The notes: generated by a model not told the origin, from the letters alone. 32,038 bases of DNA from an uncultured Pelagibacteraceae bacterium (GCA_902615435.1 CACMOZ010000009.1:1-32038), one strand, 5' to 3'. Counted from the stretch's first letter, positions 1 to 9,569 are shown. Program-made: numbers and translations.

Positions 1-957
1 AAACTTAAAAAAATGTGGAGGTCTCCTAACGGAACAATTCGAAATATATTAGGTGGAACAGTGTTTAGGGAACCAATTATTTGTAAAAATGTTCCGAAAT
101 TAGTTCCTGGATGGACTCAGCCAATAGTAATTGGTAGACACGCTTTTGGTGATCAATATCGTGCAACTGATTTTTTGATTCCTGGGGAAGGAAAAATGGA
201 AGTTAAATGGACATCAAAAGATGGTAAAGATAAAAAAGAATTTGAAGTATTTAATTTTACTGGGCCAGGCACAGCTTTAGCTATGTATAATCTTGATGAC
301 TCTATTAAAAATTTCGCTCGAGCGTGTATGAATTACGGTCTAGGAAGAAAATGGCCTGTTTATTTATCAACTAAAAATACAATCTTAAAGGCATACGATG
401 GTCGTTTTAAAGATTTGTTTCAAGAAGTTTTTGAAAAAGAATTTAAAAGCAAATTTGACTTAGCTAAAATTACATACGAACATAGATTAATTGATGACAT
501 GGTAGCTTGTGCTATGAAATGGAATGGGGGTTACGTTTGGGCTTGTAAAAACTATGACGGTGATGTTCAATCAGATACTGTTGCTCAAGGGTTTGGTTCT
601 TTGGGATTGATGACAAGCGTATTGATGACTCCAGATGGAAAAACTGTTGAATCAGAGGCTGCTCATGGAACAGTAACTAGACACTATAGAATGCATCAAA
701 AAGGAAAAGAAACTTCAACAAACCCTATAGCCTCAATTTTTGCTTGGACTAGGGGTTTAGCTCATAGAGGAAAATTAGACAATAATAATGAACTTATTAC
801 GTTTGCTTCATCTCTTGAAAAAGTTTGTGTTGAAACTGTAGAAAGCGGTTCAATGACAAAAGACCTTGCCATCTTGATTGATAAATCATCAAAATATTTA
901 ACCACAAACCAATTTTTGGAAACTATTGATGGAAATTTAAAGAAAAAACTTAATTAA
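1..957 (+). CDS. icd: NADP-dependent isocitrate dehydrogenase (3' part, cut by window edge)
   Basis: The enzyme oxidises isocitrate to 2-oxoglutarate and CO2, making NADPH in the TCA cycle. The reading frame is open from base 1, before the first ATG at 13, so the gene begins upstream and roughly 85-90 N-terminal residues are missing. The visible part matches the eukaryote-like homodimeric IDH subfamily: [17 protein letters not shown] carries substrate-binding Ser/Asn/Arg residues, [14 protein letters not shown] holds the Arg equivalent to human IDH1 R132, and [17 protein letters not shown] holds the metal-binding aspartates. [14 protein letters not shown] then [18 protein letters not shown] form the NADP-binding C-terminal part. 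It converges with alaS, and the coding regions overlap by eight bases with no terminator between them. The family identity is near certain; only the true start is unseen. Confidence 0.97.
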   Translation, partial: KLKKMWRSPNGTIRNILGGTVFREPIICKNVPKLVPGWTQPIVIGRHAFGDQYRATDFLIPGEGKMEVKWTSKDGKDKKEFEVFNFTGPGTALAMYNLDDSIKNFARACMNYGLGRKWPVYLSTKNTILKAYDGRFKDLFQEVFEKEFKSKFDLAKITYEHRLIDDMVACAMKWNGGYVWACKNYDGDVQSDTVAQGFGSLGLMTSVLMTPDGKTVESEAAHGTVTRHYRMHQKGKETSTNPIASIFAWTRGLAHRGKLDNNNELITFASSLEKVCVETVESGSMTKDLAILIDKSSKYLTTNQFLETIDGNLKKKLN

Positions 958-3625
958 GTCTTTTTCTGATTACTTCAAAAGCTTTTTCAATTTTACTTTG
1001 ATTGATACCACCAGCTTGAGCAAAATCTTTTCTTCCTCCTCCACCTTTTCCTCCTAAAATTTCTGATGCAGCCTTTACAAGTGTGACTGCGTCAAATTTA
1101 TTAGTAAGATCTTGAGAAACTCCTATGGCAACTCCTACTTTACCCTCAAAAATAGAAATGCTTATAATTACACCTGATTTAATCTCTTTTTTACCTTGAT
1201 CAATAATTCCTCTTAATTCTTTAGGAGGAAAATCTTTTAAAATTTGCTCTCGAATTAATATATCTCCAATTTTTTTATCCTGTATAATATTTTTACTTTT
1301 ATCTTTCTTGATGTTTTCAATTTTTACTTTGTTAAGCTGTTTATTTAAATTTTTTAAGTTCTCAGTTAAATTTAAATTATCTTTATATTCTGGCTTTATT
1401 TTTAGTTTTTGTAATTCTTTTTTAATTAATGTTATTTCATCTTTTAAGTTTGACTCTTTTTGAGATTTATCTTGTTTTTGCATTTTTTCATAATCTTCTA
1501 ATTGTTTATCACGTAACGCCTCGACTCTCCTAACTCCTGAGGCGATTGAAGACTGACTTATAACTTTAAATTTACCAACCTCTTTAGTATTTTTAACGTG
1601 AGTACCCCCACACAACTCTGTTGAGAAATAACCGTTATTTTCCTTGCCCATGAAAACCACTCTAACTTCATCTCCATATTTTTCACCAAATAATGCTAAT
1701 GCGCCCATACTTACTGCTTCTTTTGGGGTCATTATTCTTGTTTGTACATCAGTAGAAGCAATTACAATTTCGTTTACAATATTATTTATTTTTTTCATTT
1801 CATCTTTTTCAATAGGCTTATTATGACTAAAATCAAATCTTAGCCTATCTGGTGAAACTAACGAACCTTTTTGAGTGACATGTTTTCCTAAAGTTCTTCT
1901 TAATGACTCATGTAATAAATGAGTTGCTGAATGATAGGCTTTAGAGTTATTTCTTTTTAAAACATCTATTTCTAAATTAACGTTTTGACCGATTGAAATT
2001 GAGCCTTTTTCAATTTTTCCATAATGGACAAATAAATCTCCCATTTTTTTTTGAGTATCATTAATTTTTATTTTACAATCTGAATTAAAAATATAACCCT
2101 GGTCACCAACCTGACCACCTGACTCTCCGTAAAATGGGGTTTGGTTTGTTATAACTTCTACCTCATCTCCAGTGCTTGCTAAATCTACAAATTTACCATC
2201 TTTTGAAATTTTAATAATAACACCTTCTGCTTTATCAAATTCATAACCTAAAAATTCAGTTGGATTTATTTCCTCTCTTATTTTGAACCATTTTTCCTCA
2301 ATAGACTTATCTCCTGACCCTTTCCAATTAGCTCGCGCAAGAGCTTTACTTTTTTCCATCTCCTTTTCAAAATCAGCATTATCTACTCTAATTCCCTTTC
2401 CTTTTAAGATGTCGGCGGTTAGGTCTAATGGAAAACCATAAGTATCATATAATTTGAATGCTGTTGATCCTGGAAAGGTTTTATTTGAAATTTTAGTTAA
2501 ATTTTCATCAAGTATTTTCATTCCTCTTTCTAAAAGAGAGGAAAATTTTTCTTCCTCATTTTTTAAAGTCTCAATTATTAGTTCTTTACCACTAATTAAT
2601 TCTGGATAACTACTTTTCATTTCATTTAATAAAATATCAAATAATTTATAAAAAACAGGATCTTTGCTTCCTAAAGAATGAGCATGTCTCATCCCACGTC
2701 TCATGATTCTTCTTAAAACATATCCTCTTCCTTCGTTAGAAGGTAATATTCCCTCAGCGATTAAAAAGCTGCTAGCCCTTAAATGGTCTGCAATAACTCT
2801 GTGGCTCGCAATAGTTGACTCATTTATAAGTGACTTCAATAAATCGGAAGATGCACCTATAATTTTTTTAAAGTGATCGATCTTATAATTATCATGGGTA
2901 CCTTGAAGGACAGCTGTCATTCGTTCAAGGCCCATTCCAGTATCTACTGATGGTTTTGGTAAATTTATTCTTTTATCTTTTGAAATTTGCTCGTACTGCA
3001 TAAATACTAAATTCCATATCTCAATAAATCTATCTCCATCTTCATCTGGGCTTCCTGGAGGTCCTCCTTTTAATTTTTCACCGTGATCGTAAAAAATTTC
3101 TGAGCAAGGGCCACATGGACCAGTGTCTCCCATTGACCAAAAGTTATCTGAAGTTGCTATTTTTATTATTTTGTCATCACTTAACCCTGCTATTTTTTTC
3201 CAAAGTTTAAATGACTCTTCATCTTCATGGTAAACTGTTACAGAAAGTTTTTCTTTAGGCAATTGAAAATCTTTTGTTAATAAATTCCAAGCATGAATAA
3301 TTGCTTGCTCTTTAAAGTAATCTCCAAAGGAAAAATTTCCAAGCATTTCAAAAAAAGTATGGTGTCTTGGTGTGTATCCTACGTTTTCTAAATCATTATG
3401 TTTTCCACCAGCTCTCACACATTTTTGGGATGTTGTGGCTGTTTTATAATCTCTTTTTTCTAAACCTGTGAAAACATTTTTAAATTGAACCATGCCTGAG
3501 TTGGTGAACATCAGAGTAGGATCATTGTTTGGAACTAAGTTGCTAGAGTCTACGATCTTATGATTGTTTTTTTTAAAGTAATCTAAGAATTTTTTCCTAA
3601 CATCGGTAAGTAAAATTTGGCCCAT
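950..3625 (-). CDS. alaS: Alanyl-tRNA synthetase
   Basis: This cytosolic enzyme charges tRNA-Ala and edits mischarged Ser and Gly. The 891 residues are close to the usual 870-900. The class II catalytic core fills about residues 1-250, with [17 protein letters not shown] and [17 protein letters not shown] visible. The editing domain carries the zinc/editing motif HSATHLLHE near residue 565 and CGGTHV near residue 670. A lysine-rich coiled segment (about 705-770) leads into the C-Ala domain, which ends in a Gly-rich [16 protein letters not shown] signature. The start ATG has no convincing Shine-Dalgarno sequence. The upstream gene on this strand (DUF779) ends 43 bases away. The 3' end overlaps icd antisense. 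Confidence 0.98.
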   Translation of the reverse strand: MGQILLTDVRKKFLDYFKKNNHKIVDSSNLVPNNDPTLMFTNSGMVQFKNVFTGLEKRDYKTATTSQKCVRAGGKHNDLENVGYTPRHHTFFEMLGNFSFGDYFKEQAIIHAWNLLTKDFQLPKEKLSVTVYHEDEESFKLWKKIAGLSDDKIIKIATSDNFWSMGDTGPCGPCSEIFYDHGEKLKGGPPGSPDEDGDRFIEIWNLVFMQYEQISKDKRINLPKPSVDTGMGLERMTAVLQGTHDNYKIDHFKKIIGASSDLLKSLINESTIASHRVIADHLRASSFLIAEGILPSNEGRGYVLRRIMRRGMRHAHSLGSKDPVFYKLFDILLNEMKSSYPELISGKELIIETLKNEEEKFSSLLERGMKILDENLTKISNKTFPGSTAFKLYDTYGFPLDLTADILKGKGIRVDNADFEKEMEKSKALARANWKGSGDKSIEEKWFKIREEINPTEFLGYEFDKAEGVIIKISKDGKFVDLASTGDEVEVITNQTPFYGESGGQVGDQGYIFNSDCKIKINDTQKKMGDLFVHYGKIEKGSISIGQNVNLEIDVLKRNNSKAYHSATHLLHESLRRTLGKHVTQKGSLVSPDRLRFDFSHNKPIEKDEMKKINNIVNEIVIASTDVQTRIMTPKEAVSMGALALFGEKYGDEVRVVFMGKENNGYFSTELCGGTHVKNTKEVGKFKVISQSSIASGVRRVEALRDKQLEDYEKMQKQDKSQKESNLKDEITLIKKELQKLKIKPEYKDNLNLTENLKNLNKQLNKVKIENIKKDKSKNIIQDKKIGDILIREQILKDFPPKELRGIIDQGKKEIKSGVIISISIFEGKVGVAIGVSQDLTNKFDAVTLVKAASEILGGKGGGGRKDFAQAGGINQSKIEKAFEVIRKRLN

Positions 3626-3668
3626 ATTTAATTAAATACAGATATTTTAGAACTTGTCTATAAAGAGA

Positions 3669-4025
3669 TTAGTTTGTAGCTTTTTTATCGTTGTCTACTA
3701 CAACGCAAATTTCAGATTTTGTTAAAAATCTTTGCCCTGTTCCATTATCTAGGGAAAACATGCCTCCTATTCCCTTAACAGCATCGATAGTCAAATCTGT
3801 ATGTTTCCATTTTTCGTATTGATCCTCATTCATATAAAATGGGGTTCCATCGACTTCTCCCAGCTTTACATCGCTATTTCCTACTTGATATTCTTTTGCT
3901 GGAAAGCACATAGGTGCGCTGCCATCGCAGCATCCGCCTGATTGGTGAAATAAAAGGTCGTCTCCATGAACTTCTTTGATTTCATTTAATAATTTTTTCG
4001 CTGATAATGTAAATGATACTTTCAT
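3669..4025 (-). CDS. DUF779 family protein paired with aldehyde dehydrogenase
   Basis: This is a small cytosolic protein of unknown biochemical role. I take the start at MKVSFTL (4025), giving 118 residues. An in-frame ATG at 4043 would begin inside a perfect hairpin and add six residues. The sequence shows the DUF779 hallmarks: a Cys-rich QSGGCCDGSAPMC near residues 28-40, then GEVDGTPFYM, KWKHTDLTIDAV and RFLTKSEIC. The three clustered cysteines suggest a metal or redox site, which is inference. It sits directly downstream of the aldehyde dehydrogenase on the same strand. The same pairing is known elsewhere, for example mycobacterial Rv0458/Rv0459, so a role in aldehyde dehydrogenase maturation, regulation or protection is plausible but unproven. 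Confidence 0.88.
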   Translation of the reverse strand: MKVSFTLSAKKLLNEIKEVHGDDLLFHQSGGCCDGSAPMCFPAKEYQVGNSDVKLGEVDGTPFYMNEDQYEKWKHTDLTIDAVKGIGGMFSLDNGTGQRFLTKSEICVVVDNDKKATN

Positions 4026-4036
4026 TTCTATATTTC

Positions 4037-4061
4037 GGCCCATGATTTAGAATCATGGGCC
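4037..4061 (-). promoter_or_regulatory. Perfect 11-bp hairpin between aldehyde dehydrogenase and DUF779 genes
   Basis: GGCCCATGATT (4037-4047) is followed by TAG and then its exact reverse complement (4051-4061). It is GC-rich for this genome and lies 15 bases after the aldehyde dehydrogenase stop and 11 bases before the chosen DUF779 start. No uridine run follows on either strand, so it is not a classic terminator. An mRNA-stabilising or processing hairpin, or a partial attenuator setting the ratio of the two proteins, is more likely (inference). Confidence 0.75.
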
Positions 4062-4076
4062 ATTATATATTATTGG

Positions 4077-5630
4077 TTAAAAGAAGCCTAATTTTTTCTC
4101 ACTGTAAGACACGTGTAAATTTTTTACTTGTCTGTAATGATTTAACATCATTTTGTGAGTTTCTCTTCCAATACCAGATTGTTTATATCCACCAAATGCA
4201 GCATGAGCTGGGTATGCATGGTAACAGTTTGTCCAAACTCTACCCGCTTCAATACCTCTTCCCATTCTATACGCAATGTTACCATCTCTAGTCCAAACAC
4301 CTGCTCCTAATCCGTAAAGAGTATCATTAGCTATCTCTAATGCTTCTTTCTCATCTTTAAACGTTGTAACTGATACAACTGGTCCAAAGATCTCCTCTTG
4401 GAATATTCGCATGTTGTTTTTTCCTTCGAAAATTGTTGGTTGGATATAGTTTCCTTTTTCAAGACCACTATTTATTTTTGCAGCACTTCCACCACAAAGA
4501 ACTTTGGCACCTTCTTTTTTACCTAAGTCTAAGTAAGACTTAATTTTTTCCATTTGTTCTAGTGAAGCTTGAGCTCCAATCATAGTTTCCATTTTTAAAG
4601 GATTATCTTGTTTCACAGCTTTAGTTCTTGCAATCGCCTTCTCCATGAATTTATCATAAATAGATTTTTGAATTAAAGCTCTACTTGGACAAGTACAAAC
4701 TTCTCCTTGATTAAGCGTAAACATAGCAAAACCTTCTAAACATTTATCAAAGAAGTCGTCATCTTTTGCCATCACATCTTCAAAGAAAATGTTCGGCGAT
4801 TTACCACCTAATTCTAAAGTGATTGGAATTAAGTTTTGAGATGCGTACTGCATTATTAAACGTCCAGTCGTAGTTTCACCTGTAAATGCTATCTTCTTAA
4901 TTCTTTTAGAAGATGCAAGTGGTTTACCTGCTTCAAGACCATATCCGCTTACAACATTAACAACACCTGCTGGCAATAGATCTCCAATTAGTTCCATTAA
5001 CAACATGATTGATGCTGGCGTTTGTTCAGCTGGTTTTAAAACTACACAGTTTCCTGCTGCCAATGCTGGAGCTAGTTTCCATGTAGCCATTAATAATGGG
5101 AAGTTCCACGGTATAATCTGACCAACCACACCTAATGGTTCAGGTATGTGGTAAGAATATTCACTATTACTGATTTCAGCAACTGAACCTTCCTCTGCTC
5201 TTATTACTCCTGCAAAATATCTCCAATGATCAATTACTAAAGGTAAATCTGCAGCCATACATTCTCTAATAGGCTTACCATTGTCTAAACATTCTGCTGT
5301 CGCTAGGACGTTAAGGTTTTTCTCTATAACATCAGCAATTTTTAAGAGAATATTTGATCTCTCTGTTATTGATGTTTTTCCCCATGCAGGAAACGCTGCG
5401 TGAGCTGCGTCTAGAGCAAAATCAACGTCTTTTTCATTCGATCGTGGCACCTTACAGATAACTTCATTAGTGATAGGAGTAGTATTGTCAAAATACTTTC
5501 CCGATTTAGGCTCTACAAATTTTCCGTTAATGTAGTTTCCATATTTAGCTTTAAATGGAAATTTAACCTTCAAATGAGAGGTATCTAAAGATGGTGACAC
5601 TTTCGAGCTTGATGCTTGTTGTGTACTCAT
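4077..5630 (-). CDS. NAD(P)-dependent aldehyde dehydrogenase (AldB/ExaC-like)
   Basis: The enzyme oxidises an aldehyde to its carboxylic acid with NAD(P)+ in the cytosol. The 517 residues are typical for the AldB/ExaC/AcoD-like group. Visible features are the cofactor-binding PWNFP (Asn176), the Lys199 region [10 protein letters not shown], the general base Glu273 in LELGGKSPN, and catalytic Cys312 in [11 protein letters not shown]. This last motif, with the extra Cys two residues on, is characteristic of the group. EEIFGPV and the C-terminal [11 protein letters not shown] are also present. The start is supported by a strong Shine-Dalgarno (AAGGGGG) just upstream. It is followed by a hairpin and the DUF779 gene. 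Acetaldehyde and other short aldehydes are usual substrates of the group; the actual substrate here cannot be read from sequence. Confidence 0.95.
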   Translation of the reverse strand: MSTQQASSSKVSPSLDTSHLKVKFPFKAKYGNYINGKFVEPKSGKYFDNTTPITNEVICKVPRSNEKDVDFALDAAHAAFPAWGKTSITERSNILLKIADVIEKNLNVLATAECLDNGKPIRECMAADLPLVIDHWRYFAGVIRAEEGSVAEISNSEYSYHIPEPLGVVGQIIPWNFPLLMATWKLAPALAAGNCVVLKPAEQTPASIMLLMELIGDLLPAGVVNVVSGYGLEAGKPLASSKRIKKIAFTGETTTGRLIMQYASQNLIPITLELGGKSPNIFFEDVMAKDDDFFDKCLEGFAMFTLNQGEVCTCPSRALIQKSIYDKFMEKAIARTKAVKQDNPLKMETMIGAQASLEQMEKIKSYLDLGKKEGAKVLCGGSAAKINSGLEKGNYIQPTIFEGKNNMRIFQEEIFGPVVSVTTFKDEKEALEIANDTLYGLGAGVWTRDGNIAYRMGRGIEAGRVWTNCYHAYPAHAAFGGYKQSGIGRETHKMMLNHYRQVKNLHVSYSEKKLGFF

Positions 5631-5695
5631 TTTTCCCCCTTTTGTTCTATTTTTTAATTAGAACCAATATGAACTAACTTGTCCATTATTAATTA

Positions 5696-5718
5696 AGTCG
5701 CTCTTCACGCGAGCTACT
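5696..5718 (-). promoter_or_regulatory. Candidate leader hairpin upstream of the aldehyde dehydrogenase gene
   Basis: On the minus strand AGTAGCTC and GAGCGACT flank a seven-base GCGTGAA loop, giving an eight-pair stem with one internal mismatch. It lies about 65 bases before the aldehyde dehydrogenase start, in the 123-base region between the recA terminator and that gene. It could be an operator or a 5'UTR structure. No known riboswitch consensus was recognised. Confidence 0.4.
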
Positions 5719-5753
5719 AAATATGGTTTTATTCAATTGATAGTTGCTTTGGG

Positions 5754-5779
5754 AAACGGGAAGCTTAAGCTTCCCGTTT
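5754..5779 (-). terminator. Palindromic terminator downstream of recA
   Basis: This is a perfect 26-base palindrome, AAACGGGAAGCTT followed by its own reverse complement, starting 19 bases past the recA stop. It can fold into a GC-anchored stem on either strand. The uridine tract on the minus strand is only three bases (CCCGTTTCCC), so it would be a weak intrinsic terminator or an RNA 3'-end-stabilising element. Confidence 0.7.
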
Positions 5780-5797
5780 AAAATGATGGCTGAGGAA

Positions 5798-6901
5798 TTA
5801 TTCTTCCTCTTTTTTGTCGCTAATTTTTTCGTTTGGAGAAGGATTTCCTTCTAGTTCTTTGGTAATAGCAGATGCTTGATCTCTAATAATTTTTTCAATC
5901 TCTGCAGCTACGTTAGGATTTTTTTGGAGGTAAACTTTTGCGTTTTCTCTACCTTGACCTATTTTTTCACCTTTATAAGCGTACCAAGCCCCAGATTTCT
6001 CTACTACCCCAGCTTTAGTACCAAGATCAATTAATTCTCCTAATTTGCTAATACCTTTTCCATACATTAAATCAAATTCGACAACTTTGAATGGCGGAGC
6101 AACTTTGTTTTTAATTACTTTAACCCTTGTTGAGTTACCAATAATCTGGTCTTTTTCTTTAATTGCGCCTATTCTTCTAATATCCATTCTTACAGATGAA
6201 TAAAATTTAAGTGCATTTCCTCCAGATGTCGTTTCTGGATTTCCAAACATAACTCCGATTTTCATCCTGATTTGATTAATAAAGATAACCATTGTGTTTG
6301 ATTTAGAAACAGAGCCAGTGATTTTTCTCAGAGCCTGACTCATAAGTCTTGATTGCAAACCAACATGATGATCACCCATTTCACCTTCTAATTCAGCTTT
6401 TGGTGTTAGTGCTGCGACTGAGTCTACTACTAAGACAGAAATAGAGCCGGATTTAATTAGTGTATCAGTAATTTCTAATGCTTGTTCACCTGTATCAGGT
6501 TGTGAAATTAAAAGTTCTTCTGTTTTTACACCAAGTTTCTTTGCATAAACTGGGTCCATAGCATGTTCCGCATCTACAAAAGCGCATATTCCACCTGCTT
6601 TTTGAGCCTCGGCAACTACTTGTAAAGCTAAAGTCGTTTTACCTGAAGATTCTGGACCATATATTTCTATAATTCTACCCTTTGGTAAACCACCTATTCC
6701 TAATGCTAAATCTAGGCTTAACGAGCCAGTTGAGATAGCTTCTACGTCTAAAGCTTGTTGTTGACCAAGTCTCATTACAGAACCTTTACCAAAGTTTTGA
6801 TCTATTTGGCTGATAGCGGCTTCTAAAGACTTGCTTTTTTCTTTCAATTCTTTTTGCTTCTTATCGTCTGTTTTCACAATTTTTAAATTATTTTTAGTCA
6901 T
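5798..6901 (-). CDS. recA: Recombinase RecA
   Basis: RecA is the ATP-dependent strand-exchange protein for recombinational repair and the SOS co-protease. The 367 residues are slightly longer than E. coli RecA because of a lysine/glutamate-rich N-terminal extension of about 20 residues. Walker A is GPESSGKTT (82-90). VFVDAEHA-type ([11 protein letters not shown]), the [15 protein letters not shown] segment, the Walker B strand [11 protein letters not shown] and [20 protein letters not shown] follow in order. The C-terminus is acidic (KISDKKEEE), as expected for RecA autoregulation. The start ATG follows an AAGGAT Shine-Dalgarno. A near-match to the alphaproteobacterial SOS box lies about 40 bases upstream. 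Confidence 0.99.
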   Translation of the reverse strand: MTKNNLKIVKTDDKKQKELKEKSKSLEAAISQIDQNFGKGSVMRLGQQQALDVEAISTGSLSLDLALGIGGLPKGRIIEIYGPESSGKTTLALQVVAEAQKAGGICAFVDAEHAMDPVYAKKLGVKTEELLISQPDTGEQALEITDTLIKSGSISVLVVDSVAALTPKAELEGEMGDHHVGLQSRLMSQALRKITGSVSKSNTMVIFINQIRMKIGVMFGNPETTSGGNALKFYSSVRMDIRRIGAIKEKDQIIGNSTRVKVIKNKVAPPFKVVEFDLMYGKGISKLGELIDLGTKAGVVEKSGAWYAYKGEKIGQGRENAKVYLQKNPNVAAEIEKIIRDQASAITKELEGNPSPNEKISDKKEEE

Positions 6902-6941
6902 TTTTTATCCTTTTTTTATTGTTCGAATCGTAATTACAAAT

Positions 6942-6956
6942 GTACACATTTTGTTC
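6942..6956 (-). promoter_or_regulatory. Candidate LexA (SOS) box upstream of recA, imperfect
   Basis: On the plus strand GTAC-N7-GTTC (GTACACATTTTGTTC) differs by one base from the alphaproteobacterial LexA consensus GTTC-N7-GTTC. It lies 41-55 bases before the recA start, a sensible operator position. Chance occurrence in AT-rich DNA is quite possible and no lexA gene is visible here. Confidence 0.3.
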
Positions 6957-6993
6957 TTTTTATCAAGAAATTAAAATATTGCCTAAAAATCAG

Positions 6994-8283
6994 CTATTTT
7001 ATTGAGTTTATAGATAATGACCCAAGTTGTTTGGCAAGATCAAATTGGGATACTGTAAAATCTCTTTCTGCTTTTGCGAAAGCTATTCTGGCGTCTAAAA
7101 GTAAGCTTCTAGACTGAATTAGTTCAAGGGTGGTTCTTGTATTACCAGAGTCATATTCCAGGCTAATACCTTCGTTTGCAATTTCAGCCGCTTTTAATTG
7201 AGCTTTAGTAGCTTCAAGTACGCTTTTAGAAGATTGATAAGTTGACCATGTGTTAGAAATTTCTGTATCAATTCTATTTTTAGTATCTTGTAATATAAAT
7301 TGATACCTCTGCTTATTATATGAGGATTTCTTTATTTTTGAAATATTTTCACCTCCCTTTATAATAGGCCAAGTTATAGTTGCTTTAACAGTTTCTTCAT
7401 CGGTTTCATCTATAGTTGCACTGAAGTCATTGTTTTCTGATTTTGAAAAATTTAATGTGGCTGAAGGTGATAATCTAGATCTTTCTATATTTAGGTCTTT
7501 CACTGATATCTCGTAATCTAATTTGGAAATTAAAAGGTCTAAATTGTTTTGTCGGGCTAGTAAGAGAGAATTTTTTAGAGAATTAGGTAAAATTAATATA
7601 ACTTTGTTATCCAAGTTTTTTATGTTAGGTATTTTTTCTCTAGTAATTCTCTCGAAATTTGTTTGTGAAGCTAAAAGCTCTGTTTGTGCTTTGATTAAAT
7701 CAGCCCTTGCACCAGCTAAAGAGGACTCTGATTGTGCTAAATCTGTCAAAGTAATTTCTCCTTTTTGAAGTCTGGCACTATCTGAATCTACTTGTCTTTC
7801 AAATAAATTAACATTTAATAAATTAAAATCTTTATTCTTAGATTTAAAAATTAAATCAAAATATGCTGATGTGGTATCAAAAATAGTTTGTTGTTCAACT
7901 TTTTTAAGTGACAAATTAGCTTTTTCGGTTTCAAGCTCTGATTTTTTGAAAGTATTTAATCCTTTAAATCCAGAAAAAATTTTTTGCTCTACTGAAATTT
8001 TTTTATTTTCAGAGTCTAAATTAGTATCCGCTAAACTGGTTCCACTTTGATTAGTTCTATTAGTGGAAGTAGAGCTAGACTGATCTCCAGAAAGAGTGAT
8101 ACTTGGCAAAAACTCACTTCTTGAAATATTTTTACTTTGTTTCGCAGACTCAAAATTTTTCCTCTCTGCATTTAATTGTAAATTATTTGCTAAAGCTTTT
8201 TCAATATAAAATTTTAAGTTATCTTGAGCATGGAGATAGTTAGAAGAAATTAAAAAAAATATTATAGGTAAATAGTTTTTCAT
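6994..8283 (-). CDS. TolC-family outer-membrane channel protein
   Basis: This is a trimeric outer-membrane/periplasmic tunnel protein used by type I secretion or tripartite efflux pumps. The N-terminus is a Sec signal peptide (about residues 1-19, ending in LHAQ). Two outer-membrane-efflux repeats follow, rich in long Lys/Glu/Ser heptad helices: about 20-215 with ERKNFESAKQSKN, SLPSITLSG-like and the QKGEITLTDLAQSESSLAGA signature, then about 235-425 with the second copy, ending in LEYDSGNTRTTLELIQSRSLLLDARI. The 429 residues are normal. It starts one base after the stop of the upstream kinase, so the two are translationally linked. No periplasmic adaptor or inner-membrane transporter gene is nearby, so its partner pump is encoded elsewhere. 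Confidence 0.92.
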   Translation of the reverse strand: MKNYLPIIFFLISSNYLHAQDNLKFYIEKALANNLQLNAERKNFESAKQSKNISRSEFLPSITLSGDQSSSTSTNRTNQSGTSLADTNLDSENKKISVEQKIFSGFKGLNTFKKSELETEKANLSLKKVEQQTIFDTTSAYFDLIFKSKNKDFNLLNVNLFERQVDSDSARLQKGEITLTDLAQSESSLAGARADLIKAQTELLASQTNFERITREKIPNIKNLDNKVILILPNSLKNSLLLARQNNLDLLISKLDYEISVKDLNIERSRLSPSATLNFSKSENNDFSATIDETDEETVKATITWPIIKGGENISKIKKSSYNKQRYQFILQDTKNRIDTEISNTWSTYQSSKSVLEATKAQLKAAEIANEGISLEYDSGNTRTTLELIQSRSLLLDARIAFAKAERDFTVSQFDLAKQLGSLSINSIK

Positions 8284-9201
8284 TTAATAAAATTTTATTG
8301 ACTCGAGTCTATGTTTTTTATCAATACTGATTATAGTATCGGATTTGTTTGGAGTAGTTTTTAACATATGTTTAGTAATTCTCTCATAATACATAACAAA
8401 ATTTTCTATTTGCTTGTCATTCATTGTTTTATTTCCATTACCAGTTATTCTCAACTTTTTTTCTTGTAGTAATCTCCATTTAAAAACATACTTGAAACTC
8501 GGAACTTTTAAAAAAATTAATTTATCGATAAGGTTAAAAATTTTTTTATAATTAATTTTAAGCTCAGAATTAACTTTTTTTCTCCAAATTTTCTTATTAT
8601 CTTTTTGTTTTTCTAATTTATTTATTGGAAAATTTAAATCTTTATTTTTTTGCGGTGTGGCACCTACACACCATCCTTCAAAAATTACTATATTTGGTTT
8701 TTTTCTAACTTTCAGCCATTTATTTTTAGGAAATCTATCATCAATTGATTTATCAAATTGAGGAATTATCATCTTTTTAAAGCTGTTATTTTTTAAATTT
8801 TTTATACATTGAAATAGCATTTTAGTATCATGAGTGCCTGGTACACCTCTTGTTAGAAATAAAGAATTTATTTTTTTTGACATTTTTTTTCTCTCTGTAA
8901 AAGTTTTGTAAAAATCATCAATAGAGAATATTACTGTTTCTAATTTGTATGCTTCTTTTAAAATTATTTTTAAAATCGCTGAAATAGTTGATTTTCCAGT
9001 TCCTTGCCCACCGGTTAAACCTATTACTCTAGTTTTCTTATTCTTGATAAATTCATTTTTTATCATTTTACTTATAGGAATATAAAATTTTTTTAATTGC
9101 CCTAGTTTATCTCTAAAAGGTTCAGACATAACTTCTTGTGAATTAAGAAATTTTAAATATTTTTGTTTTACTTTTTTATAATTTGAAAGTTTATCTTCCA
9201 T
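8284..9201 (-). CDS. D-glycerate 3-kinase-like P-loop kinase (GLYK/Tda10 family)
   Basis: This is a P-loop kinase of the phosphoribulokinase/uridine kinase fold. Walker A is GLTGGQGTGKST (about 62-73). FSIDDFYKT (about 94-102), RGVPGTHD (about 118-125), IPQFDKSIDDR and VIFEGWCVGATP follow in order. RGxPGTHD plus FEGWxxG is the signature of the plant-type glycerate kinase GLYK and its relatives. The family reaction is glycerate + ATP to 3-phosphoglycerate, feeding glycolate/glyoxylate carbon into central metabolism; this substrate is inferred from family. The protein is Lys/Asn-rich with a long lysine insert around 190-215, usual for AT-driven drift. It lies between the GFA-like gene (five-base gap) and the TolC gene. 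Confidence 0.82.
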   Translation of the reverse strand: MEDKLSNYKKVKQKYLKFLNSQEVMSEPFRDKLGQLKKFYIPISKMIKNEFIKNKKTRVIGLTGGQGTGKSTISAILKIILKEAYKLETVIFSIDDFYKTFTERKKMSKKINSLFLTRGVPGTHDTKMLFQCIKNLKNNSFKKMIIPQFDKSIDDRFPKNKWLKVRKKPNIVIFEGWCVGATPQKNKDLNFPINKLEKQKDNKKIWRKKVNSELKINYKKIFNLIDKLIFLKVPSFKYVFKWRLLQEKKLRITGNGNKTMNDKQIENFVMYYERITKHMLKTTPNKSDTIISIDKKHRLESIKFY

Positions 9202-9206
9202 TTTTA

Positions 9207-9569
9207 TTATTTATTATCTAATGGATGATTCTGACCGTCATTTATTAAGATATTTTTTAAATTAAAAGTATCTATTTCATCAATACAACCTAAATTAAAT
9301 CCGGTCATTGCTGGATTAGATCTAGGGTTATGATGAGTATAAATTCCACATATTGAACAAAAGTAATGTTTAGCAATCTTAGAATGAAATTTATAGATTG
9401 TTAATTTTTCTTTTCCTTTAATAATTTTAAAATTTTCATTCTTAACCATAGACATTATTGCTCCCTTCCTTTTACAAAGAGAACAGTTGCAGCGTAGAAT
9501 TTTTTCTAAATTATCTGGGGCTCTAATTTCTGCTTCTATAGCCCCACAATGACATTTTAATAATTTCAT
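9207..9569 (-). CDS. GFA/CENP-V fold zinc protein
   Basis: This is a small zinc protein of the glutathione-dependent formaldehyde-activating (Gfa/CENP-V) fold. The open frame extends upstream to a TTG at 9596, but the first ATG (9569, MKLLKCHCG) gives the normal start and 120 residues. Zinc ligands are the CHC motif at residues 6-8, CNCSLC at about 33-38, and CSIC at about 80-83, followed by GIYTHHNPRSNP typical of the fold. Only some members act on S-hydroxymethylglutathione, so formaldehyde detoxification is possible but not shown. It leads the run into the glycerate kinase-like and TolC genes. Confidence 0.88.
   Translation of the reverse strand: MKLLKCHCGAIEAEIRAPDNLEKILRCNCSLCKRKGAIMSMVKNENFKIIKGKEKLTIYKFHSKIAKHYFCSICGIYTHHNPRSNPAMTGFNLGCIDEIDTFNLKNILINDGQNHPLDNK

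Noticed and set aside
1644-1826. Short open frame on the strand opposite alaS
   Set aside because: It lies wholly inside alaS, has no family resemblance and is a shadow. Similar frames opposite aldehyde dehydrogenase, tolC-like, nadA, ppdK, pdxH and other genes were dismissed for the same reason.
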